Positions 1-6,035 of a DNA stretch of 37,656 nucleotides are shown one piece after another (position 1 is the stretch's first letter; the number at the start of each line of letters is the position of its first letter). The notes under the pieces are model-generated. The model was not told the origin of the DNA, made no database searches, and was given only the letters and a program-made list of their open reading frames with translations. The DNA is taken from NCBI GenBank assembly GCA_934636865.1, contig CAKUBI010000020.1:1-37656 (forward strand), given 5' to 3'. This stretch comes from an uncultured Oscillospiraceae bacterium. Lineage in GTDB: Bacteria; Bacillota; Clostridia; Oscillospirales; Oscillospiraceae. Position numbers and translations under genes: made by a program.

Positions 1-142
1 GCGCGACGCTCTTCCTTTCCGGGCCTCCGCGCTTGTGATGAATATTTCAATCCACGCGCCCCTTGCGGGGCGCGACAATATTAACGCACGTACTCAAGAG
101 GCCGTCGCTATTTCAATCCACGCGCCCCTTGCGGGGCGCGAC
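1..142 (-). CRISPR. Type I-C CRISPR array, leader-proximal end
   Basis: Two identical 33-nt repeats lie at 44-76 and 110-142, and the last 7 nt of a third lie at 1-7. On the minus strand the repeat starts GTCGCGCCCC, has an inner hairpin (GCGCCCC-GCAA-GGGGCGC) and ends in GTGGATTGAAAT, the typical I-C form with the crRNA 5' handle at its 3' end. Spacers are 8-43 (36 nt) and 77-109 (33 nt). The array lies downstream of the cas operon and is read in the same direction, so the newest spacers should be on the right, next to 143. It continues past the left edge, so its total size is unknown. Confidence 0.97.
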
Positions 143-343
143 AGCAAAAACGCACAAAAATCTTCCTGCGTTTTTGCGATAACAGACAAATTTCAGCAGA
201 TTTTTCCGCAAATCACCGTCTGTCAAAGCGTTTCACGTATGCCTTTCAGAAAAAGCGGGGGCGATTTCCGGTGCGAAGCTCCCGGCAGTTCTCTGCGCGC
301 TTGCGCTTCGCACGGGACGACCACTGTCATTCCGAAAGAAGCA
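143..343 (-). promoter_or_regulatory. CRISPR leader between cas7 and the array
   Basis: These 201 bp hold no credible gene. On the minus strand there is a TTGACA box (221-226) followed at 17 bp only by a weak AAATCT, so the array promoter is uncertain. A perfect 11-bp inverted repeat (144-154 with 167-177, GCAAAAACGCA) ends one base from the first repeat. A second inverted repeat (271-279 with 305-313, GTGCGAAGC) lies just after the cas7 stop and lacks a T-run. This is where cas4-cas1-cas2 would usually lie. Confidence 0.6.
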
Positions 344-1234
344 TCACGCCATCCGTGTGCAGGTCACGCCGGACGGGAGATGCGCTTCGTCCACGGTGAC
401 AGTGTAATCGCCGTAGCTTCTCGGCACCGTCACGCCGTCTTTGCGCTCAGCCCTGACAAGGTCGAAGAGCTTGTGCGCCGGGGCGCAGCCGAGCTCGCAG
501 TCGTGCTTGAATACGATCAGCTCGCGCACGGCCATCTTGCCGCGGGCGGCGGAGCGGTCATTTTCAAACATATTGAGAATGGCCGTCCATAAAAGCGCGA
601 GGTCCTCTTCCGAAAAGCCGGTCGTCTTGCGCGCGAGATTGGCCGACACATAGCCCTCCGCGCGGTAGAGGCCATACGGCACGATGTACTTGCGGCCCAT
701 TTCGGTGCCCTTCTTCTCCGCGTCCGCTTCCGTTGTAATGGCAACGCGCGTGATGGTCACCTCCTGCGGGAGGATCGGGTCAACGCTGCGGGCAAAGCCG
801 AGCTGCACCGGTCCGCGCACCTGACCGCAGTTGAGCGCGCCCTTGACAAAGGTCGTCATCACCGCGCCGAACGTGCGGATATCGTAGAAATTACGGCACA
901 TGAAGCCGCGGATCTTCTCATCGAGATGCTCGTCCTTCTTCTTGGCCTCCTTCAGCTTGTCAGGGGCCGCGCCGACGTAGGCGCAGGCCTCCTTGTCGCT
1001 GGTGTTCAGCGGCACGCCGTCCTTGATGTAGATGCGATAGCCTTCCTCGCCCTCCTTGGCGGTCTCCACGAAGTTCCGGATCTTGCGCTTGAGACATACG
1101 TCCGTCACAAGGCCATAGCCGGTCTCGGGATCGATGCGCGGCATGTTGCCCGCATCCGGGTCGCCGTTGGGATTGCCATTCTCCACGTCGAACAGCACCA
1201 CAAATTCATAACGATTCCTGATGGGCTCAGACAT
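344..1234 (-). CDS. cas7c: Cas7c (Csd2), type I-C Cascade backbone subunit
   Basis: This 296-residue protein is the repeated backbone subunit that coats the crRNA spacer in the type I-C surveillance complex. It has the family's N-terminal signature FDVENGNPNGDPDAGNMPRID and the central stretch RTFGAVMTTF followed by GQVRGPVQLGFARSVDPI. The start at 1234 is chosen because AAGGAGGAG lies just upstream and because it overlaps the end of cas8c, as is usual for coupled cas genes; an upstream in-frame ATG at 1312 lies inside cas8c and would add a basic tail foreign to the family. Length is normal. It is the last protein gene before the array. Confidence 0.96.
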   Translation of the reverse strand: MSEPIRNRYEFVVLFDVENGNPNGDPDAGNMPRIDPETGYGLVTDVCLKRKIRNFVETAKEGEEGYRIYIKDGVPLNTSDKEACAYVGAAPDKLKEAKKKDEHLDEKIRGFMCRNFYDIRTFGAVMTTFVKGALNCGQVRGPVQLGFARSVDPILPQEVTITRVAITTEADAEKKGTEMGRKYIVPYGLYRAEGYVSANLARKTTGFSEEDLALLWTAILNMFENDRSAARGKMAVRELIVFKHDCELGCAPAHKLFDLVRAERKDGVTVPRSYGDYTVTVDEAHLPSGVTCTRMA

Positions 1235-1595
1235 TTTCGTTCTCCTCCTTTTTCGTATAGCGCTTCTGCGTCTGATGATAGTAGCCGAGGTCGAATGCGC
1301 CCTGCTGAGCAAGCGTCATGCGTGCGGGATAGCTCTCGCCGAGCATTCCCTTGAGCGCCATGACCTGCTTGTCGTAGTAAACGCGCTGGCCCGCGTCGAG
1401 CTTGCGCAGGTGCTTCTGATACAGATTGTTCAGCACCGGGAAAATACTTGCGGGCATCGCCGCGGCAGAGTTGAAGTACTTATCCTTGATCGTCGCGTTG
1501 ATGCCGGGATTGGCGGCCTGCTGCACCGCTTCATAAACGGAAAACAGACGGCCGAGCGTGTAGGCGGGGTTGGTGCTCGCTTCGTTCAGGCTCAC
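1227..1595 (-). CDS. cas11c: Cas11c, small subunit from an internal start in cas8c
   Basis: In type I-C systems the small subunit is translated from an internal start within the cas8 message and binds the Cascade belly. Here a strong internal ribosome binding site AGGAGG (1604-1609 on the plus map) is followed after exactly 8 nt by GTG at 1595, in frame with cas8c. The product would be 122 residues, beginning MSLNEASTNPAYTLGRLFSV, the right size and position for Cas11c. An SD of this quality in the middle of a gene is unlikely by chance. That Cas11c arises this way is established for other I-C systems; its use here is inferred from the SD. Confidence 0.85.
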   Translation of the reverse strand: MSLNEASTNPAYTLGRLFSVYEAVQQAANPGINATIKDKYFNSAAAMPASIFPVLNNLYQKHLRKLDAGQRVYYDKQVMALKGMLGESYPARMTLAQQGAFDLGYYHQTQKRYTKKEENENV

Positions 1596-2969
1596 GGTCA
1601 AAACCTCCTCTGGACAGTCCTCGTGTGGATTTTTGAGATAATATGCCTTGATGATCGCCGCGCGGCCCCAGGTGATGCTCCGCTCGGCGCGGATGCGGAG
1701 CATCGTCGCTTCGAGCAGCGAGGCGGGATAGCGCGTGCCGGAAAACACGGCGCGTGCCGCCGCGCCTGCCATCGCGGGCGAGGGCGATTTGTCGCGGGAA
1801 TTTAAATTCACGGTCTCGCGCAGCATCGCCCAGAGCGGAAGATAATTGAATTTTTCATAGGCGGGCCGAACGATCTCCAACCGCTCATAGTGCGCGTTCA
1901 CGTTCTCCATCAGCTTTCCGAAGCTGTCGCGCAGGAAAAAGCGGACGGAGAGCCGCGCCGCGTTGGGCGCAAGCCCCAGAATATAAAACGGCCGCGCCGG
2001 GTCAACGCCGAGGTCATCGCACGGCTGCCCCCCGGCGATGCGCTTGAGCGCCGCGCGCAGATCGTTGTCCGACAGCCCTTCATATGAGCCGCCGCTCATC
2101 ACCGCGCTGAAAAAGTCCGGATAGGCCGCGTCCGCGCCTTCCGCCCAGCAGACAAGCGTTGTGTCGCCGATGAGCTGGACGTTGTTTTTGTCCGCGAGCA
2201 GATGGTTCAGCGCGGCGGTATAGGCAAAGGCCGCGTATTTGCCGACGGGGGCGTTGAAGTTCTGCTCGCGCCCGTAGGAGCAGAAGGCCGGTGCGTTGAA
2301 CGACACCAGCGCCGCGCCGCTGGACTGCGCGTCGCGCACACCCTTGATCGACGGATGCACGGCGGTGATCTCATCCTCCCTGCCCGTTACAAGGCACTGC
2401 ATCCGCACGGCGTCCTCATCGCCGCCGTCGCGATAGCTCCGCCACGCTTCACAGATGGCGGCCTCCTTCTGCGGATAGCAGCCGTCCACGCGGAACAGCA
2501 GGTTCCCGCCAGCCGTCACCTCGTCGAGCTGACCGGCGAGCGCCGGGTGCTCTGCTGCATGCTCCGGCTCCCAGGTGTCGAAAAAAGTCAGGATCGCGCG
2601 GGCCGCAGGGGAATCGACGCCGTCCAGCACCGCATGGTGCAGCTTTGCCGCTGCGGCAAAGCATTCGTGGCTGCGCGCCGGCTTCCCTTTCTGGTCGATG
2701 CCGAGAAGATAGGCAGAGTTGTCCCACAGAAAGTTTGCGGCGACGCCCGCCGTGCGTTTCACCGCCGCCGGCAGCGAAAACACCTGCGGCTGCAGGACGG
2801 TTTTCCTGCCCTTCACCGCTTCCTCCATCGTCGGAACGACCTGCGTCAGCTCGCCGTCCCCGTTCAGACAGAGCGCGAAGCTGATCTTCGCGGGGGCCCA
2901 GCCGGGCGCGGCGATCTCGCCGCGGGCGCGAAGGTCCTCATAATACCGCGTCAGCGCCTGCAGGATCAT
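1227..2969 (-). CDS. cas8c: Cas8c (Csd1), type I-C Cascade large subunit
   Basis: This 580-residue large subunit of type I-C Cascade recognises the PAM and opens the target DNA. It begins MILQALTRYYEDL, a typical Csd1 start, and contains the family-like stretches LVSFNAPAFCSYGREQ, NFNAPVGKYAAFAYTAALN and FYILGLAPNAARLSVRFF. It overlaps the cas5c stop as ATGA (2966-2969) and overlaps cas7c by 8 bp at its end, so the three genes are translationally coupled. The C-terminal 122 residues are also very likely made as a separate small subunit (see cas11c). Length is normal for the family. Confidence 0.96.
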   Translation of the reverse strand: MILQALTRYYEDLRARGEIAAPGWAPAKISFALCLNGDGELTQVVPTMEEAVKGRKTVLQPQVFSLPAAVKRTAGVAANFLWDNSAYLLGIDQKGKPARSHECFAAAAKLHHAVLDGVDSPAARAILTFFDTWEPEHAAEHPALAGQLDEVTAGGNLLFRVDGCYPQKEAAICEAWRSYRDGGDEDAVRMQCLVTGREDEITAVHPSIKGVRDAQSSGAALVSFNAPAFCSYGREQNFNAPVGKYAAFAYTAALNHLLADKNNVQLIGDTTLVCWAEGADAAYPDFFSAVMSGGSYEGLSDNDLRAALKRIAGGQPCDDLGVDPARPFYILGLAPNAARLSVRFFLRDSFGKLMENVNAHYERLEIVRPAYEKFNYLPLWAMLRETVNLNSRDKSPSPAMAGAAARAVFSGTRYPASLLEATMLRIRAERSITWGRAAIIKAYYLKNPHEDCPEEVLTVSLNEASTNPAYTLGRLFSVYEAVQQAANPGINATIKDKYFNSAAAMPASIFPVLNNLYQKHLRKLDAGQRVYYDKQVMALKGMLGESYPARMTLAQQGAFDLGYYHQTQKRYTKKEENENV

Positions 2970-3628
2970 CCCCTCACCTCCTCACTGTCCGGCGGCGGGA
3001 CGGTCAGAACGCCGTCGATCAGTTCCGCGCGGAAAAATTTTGGCGTGATGTCCGCAGGATCGCTGTAGTCCATGTCCCAGAGCATCCAGCCGAGATCGCG
3101 CGTCCCTTTGAGCTCATCAGGGCACGGCGGCAGCTCCGCGCAGCGGCGGAACTGCGCGGGAAATTCCCGCGTGCCGAGATAGGGCATGCTGTAGCACTGC
3201 CCCTTTTCCAGCCGCCGCCTGACGATATCCTGAAACTTGCCGGGATTATCGCTCGGGGCGGCCCGCTCCGTCATGTCGAAGTGGGCCTCGATCACGTAAT
3301 GCACGTCCCGCAGCACCATGGCCGCGCGCTGCTGGATGCTCTCCGGCGCGGCGAGGTACAGCGCTCCCTGTCCCTTCTCCATCACCGTTTTCACCTTCCG
3401 GGCGCTGATCGTGTCCTTCACCTCGTTGCGGCGGATGTTGGTGAAGCGGATGGGCGCGCACACATGGATGCGGTCGATGACCCACCTGAGCCCCGGATGC
3501 CAGAAGATGCTGTCCAGCACACCCCGCGCCGCCGACGGCGTCATCACGTCGTAGCTGACGCGCTCCGTTTTCATCTCAGGCCGCGTAAAGCACGCGTACT
3601 CGCCCCAGACTTCTACCTGTATCGCCAT
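2966..3628 (-). CDS. cas5c: Cas5c (Cas5d), crRNA-processing endoribonuclease
   Basis: In type I-C systems, which lack Cas6, Cas5c cuts the pre-crRNA at the repeat hairpin and then stays on the 5' handle in Cascade. The protein has 220 residues and starts MAIQVEVWGEYACFTRPEMKT. Features typical of the family are SYDVMTPSAARGVLDSIFWHPG, the run IRFTNIRRNEVKDTIS and the C-terminal LGWMLWDMDYSD. The start has an AAAGGAGTG site 8 nt upstream. It lies 73 nt after cas3 and overlaps cas8c by 4 bp. Length is normal and no catalytic-region deletion is visible. Confidence 0.96.
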   Translation of the reverse strand: MAIQVEVWGEYACFTRPEMKTERVSYDVMTPSAARGVLDSIFWHPGLRWVIDRIHVCAPIRFTNIRRNEVKDTISARKVKTVMEKGQGALYLAAPESIQQRAAMVLRDVHYVIEAHFDMTERAAPSDNPGKFQDIVRRRLEKGQCYSMPYLGTREFPAQFRRCAELPPCPDELKGTRDLGWMLWDMDYSDPADITPKFFRAELIDGVLTVPPPDSEEVRG

Positions 3629-3701
3629 GAAATCACTCCTTTCGCCGGATCATGTATCAATAATATCACGCTCACTGTCCCATAGAACGGACTGCCGATT
3701 A

Positions 3702-5858
3702 TCAGATGATCACCGCCTTGCCGGTCTCCGGCTCGAGGGAAAGGCCGGTAGCCTTACTGTAGAGCGTCATGTCGCTCAGGATCGCGCTGTCCGGGTCCAG
3801 CGCAGGGACCTGGCGCGCCGTCAGCAGCGCGCCCGCGGCATACAGCTTTTGAAAGTGCGGCTCGTAGACGGAGACCGCATAGCGCCCCAGCTTCCGGTAA
3901 AGCTCCCTGGAGCACTCGCCCGCTTTCAGCTGTTCGACGAGCGCCGCCCCGCCGCCAAACGGGATATAGACCGTGCGTGTGTTTTCGTCGATCAGATGGA
4001 ATCGCTCCGCCACGGTACGGAACGGCATCGCGCAGCCCTCAATGCCCGTCTGAAACGCTTTGACGACGCCGGACTTGTCCAGCGCTTCGCCGCTCAGGCC
4101 GCGCAGGGCGTCAAAATAGCGGCGCATCGTCTCCGGCGCGCCGGGGTCCCGGTCCCCTGCAAGCGCTTCCCGCGCCGCGCCCACCGCCGTGCGGAACAGG
4201 AGCGGCGGCAGCTCGGTGCGCTCAAAAATCGTGACGATGCTCTCCTCCGCCGTCCGCTTCCCCTCGCGGTTGCAGCGGCCCGCCGCCTGCAAGACGGAAT
4301 CGAGCCCCGCAAGCTCGCGATAGACCGCCGGGAAGTCCACGTCCACGCCCGCTTCGATCAGCGAGGTGGAGACCACCCGGCAAGGTAAACCACTTTTCAG
4401 CCGCTGCCGTATCTTGCTTAGCAGCTCCTGCCGCTGTGCGGGGACCATCAGCGTGGAAAGGTGAAAGCTGCCCGCTTCCGGGAGGCGGCTGAAAATATGC
4501 TGCGCCGTCTTTCGGCTGTTGACGATGCAAAGCACCTGCTCGTGCCCGCTGAGCTCCTCCGCCAGCGCCTCATCCGTCAGCGTTCCCGCCTGACGGAAGC
4601 GCACCCGGCGGAATTTGTCGTACATCGCCGCCGTCTGCGGGCACAGCTCTGTGACGGGACAGCCCGGCGCGTAGGTGCGCAGCAGATCGCCGAGCGAGGG
4701 CTGCGTGGCCGTGCAGAGCACGAGCGTGGAGCAAAAGCTCTCCGCAAGCGACGCCATGGCCGCCACGCAGGACCGCAGATGCGAAAGCGGCAGCATCTGC
4801 GCTTCGTCGAAGATGATAACGCTGTCCGCAAGGTTATGGAGCTTGCGGCACTTCGACGAGCGGTTTGCGTACAGCGATTCGAAAAACTGCACCGCCGTAG
4901 TCACCACCACTGGCATATCCCAGTTTTCCGAGGCCAGCGCGCGGCGCGTCTCCTCCGGCGAAGCCCCGTCGGGCAGGTCGAACTGCACGCCGGAGTGGTG
5001 CTCGAGCACATTGCCGCCGCCCAGGATCTTCCGGAACACTTCGGCGTTCTGCTCGATGATCGATGTATACGGCACAACGTAGATCACACGCTTCATCCCG
5101 TGTGCCGCAGCGTGCCGCAGCGCAAAGGCGAGCGACGCGACCGTCTTTCCGCCGCCGGTCGGCACCGTCAGCGTGTAAATGCCTTTTGGTTTACTGCCCG
5201 CATCCATGCAGGTGTTCAGGATCTCGCAGCGCAGGCGGTTCAGCTCCGTTTTCGGTTCCTGCCACGGTGCGATACAGTTCTCCAGCCGCTCGATCAGTAC
5301 CGCAATCTCATCGTATCCGCCGCGGCCGCGGCCGCCGTTCATGAACGCTTCGGTATCCAGAAAGTCCGCGTCCACCAGGCAGGAATAAAGCATTCTGATC
5401 CGGAACGAGAGCTTCAGCATGTCCCTTTCCGGCGCTTCGGGCGGTAGGACCGGCAGCGCCGTGCCGCTTTCGCCGCAGCGCTCGAGATAATGCCCCTCCG
5501 TTCCCTTTTTGCAGCGGTCGAAAAATGTGGCTTCGCCCGCGCGGTCGCTCCGGCTGCCGGTGTCCAAAAGCCCGCCGTGATGCCCCGCGACGCACGCGGC
5601 GGCACTGGGCCGTCCCATCCTCACGCAGGCAAGCATCCCTGCCGTGGCGTGGTCTACCCTCGGCCCGCCGCGCAGCAGCCGGTCCTGAAAACCGTCCGTG
5701 CACTTGCCGAGGTCGTGCGCAAGTCCCATGAGCCCGCCCTCCGCTTCCGCGCCGAAATCGGCGGCAAACACGCGGCACAGCGCCGCCGTCCCTTCAAGAT
5801 GCTCCGCAACCGTCTGGCGGCGCAGGCCGTCGTCTGAAATATGGGCGTAGTACTCCAT
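3702..5858 (-). CDS. cas3: Cas3, type I-C HD nuclease-helicase
   Basis: This 718-residue effector is recruited by target-bound Cascade to unwind and degrade DNA. The N-terminal HD nuclease shows H20, AHDLGK (H48, D49), DHATAG (H70) and GHHGG (93-94). The SF2 helicase shows PTGGGKT (233-239), IIFDEAQML (DEAQ at 351-354), CTATQPSLGD and the motif VI run QAAGRCNREGK. The start at 5858 (MEYYAHISDDGL) is chosen because AGGAGG lies 5 nt upstream and it matches usual I-C Cas3 starts. In-frame ATGs at 5954 and 5945 lie within the promoter -10 region and are ruled out. It is the first gene of the cas operon. All visible motifs are intact. Confidence 0.97.
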   Translation of the reverse strand: MEYYAHISDDGLRRQTVAEHLEGTAALCRVFAADFGAEAEGGLMGLAHDLGKCTDGFQDRLLRGGPRVDHATAGMLACVRMGRPSAAACVAGHHGGLLDTGSRSDRAGEATFFDRCKKGTEGHYLERCGESGTALPVLPPEAPERDMLKLSFRIRMLYSCLVDADFLDTEAFMNGGRGRGGYDEIAVLIERLENCIAPWQEPKTELNRLRCEILNTCMDAGSKPKGIYTLTVPTGGGKTVASLAFALRHAAAHGMKRVIYVVPYTSIIEQNAEVFRKILGGGNVLEHHSGVQFDLPDGASPEETRRALASENWDMPVVVTTAVQFFESLYANRSSKCRKLHNLADSVIIFDEAQMLPLSHLRSCVAAMASLAESFCSTLVLCTATQPSLGDLLRTYAPGCPVTELCPQTAAMYDKFRRVRFRQAGTLTDEALAEELSGHEQVLCIVNSRKTAQHIFSRLPEAGSFHLSTLMVPAQRQELLSKIRQRLKSGLPCRVVSTSLIEAGVDVDFPAVYRELAGLDSVLQAAGRCNREGKRTAEESIVTIFERTELPPLLFRTAVGAAREALAGDRDPGAPETMRRYFDALRGLSGEALDKSGVVKAFQTGIEGCAMPFRTVAERFHLIDENTRTVYIPFGGGAALVEQLKAGECSRELYRKLGRYAVSVYEPHFQKLYAAGALLTARQVPALDPDSAILSDMTLYSKATGLSLEPETGKAVII

Positions 5859-5876
5859 TTCATCCTCCTGAAAAGC

Positions 5877-5934
5877 AAAAATCAGCCCTGTGATCTCACA
5901 GGGCTGACCGCCTCGGGGCCAAAATTCAGCCCTG
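5877..5934 (-). promoter_or_regulatory. Candidate attenuator or operator in the cas operon leader
   Basis: Between the cas promoter and the cas3 start lie three segments in transcription order. Segment 1 is CAGGGCTGA (5934-5926). Segment 2 is TCAGCCCTGTGA (5907-5896). Segment 3 is TCACAGGGCTGA (5893-5882), followed by five Ts (5881-5877). Segments 2 and 3 form a perfect 12-bp inverted repeat with a U-run, an intrinsic terminator. Segment 1 can instead pair 9 bp with segment 2 and would prevent it. Segment 1 begins a few nt from the expected transcript start. No leader peptide is visible. The same 26-bp palindrome could instead be a DNA operator, or simply terminate ligA read-through. Confidence 0.6.
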
Positions 5935-5945
5935 ATTTTGTCCAT

Positions 5946-5974
5946 ATGATACAATTTTTATTGCGATTTGTCAA
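5946..5974 (-). promoter_or_regulatory. Promoter of the cas operon
   Basis: Perfect -35 TTGACA (5969-5974) and -10 TATCAT (5946-5951) on the minus strand, with 17 bp between. The expected transcript start is near 5938, leaving a leader of about 80 nt before cas3. Confidence 0.85.
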
Positions 5975-6023
5975 TAAAATTAAGCACAGTATTCGCGCCG
6001 CCGTCCGGCGCAAGGGACTTCAC

Positions 6024-6035
6024 ATTTCAATCCAC
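6024..6035 (-). repeat. Isolated 12-nt copy of the crRNA 5' handle
   Basis: On the minus strand GTGGATTGAAAT is identical to the last 12 nt of the CRISPR repeat. It spans the last codons and stop of ligA and lies about 50 bp upstream of the cas promoter. The rest of the repeat is not conserved, though CGTCTC...GAGACG lies directly before it and could pair. It may be chance, a repeat relic or part of a crRNA-like element. Confidence 0.45.

Noticed and set aside
35..592. An open frame running through the CRISPR repeats
   Set aside because: It translates the repeats and spacers themselves and runs antisense to cas7.
5891..5902. TGTGA/TCACA halves in the cas leader as a CRP/FNR-type site
   Set aside because: The halves are separated by only 2 bp rather than the usual 6, so the spacing does not fit that family.
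5859..5954. A longer cas3 reading starting at 5954
   Set aside because: The start codon falls within the -10 region of the promoter, and the extra 32 codons run through the hairpin leader. The ATG at 5858 has the SD.
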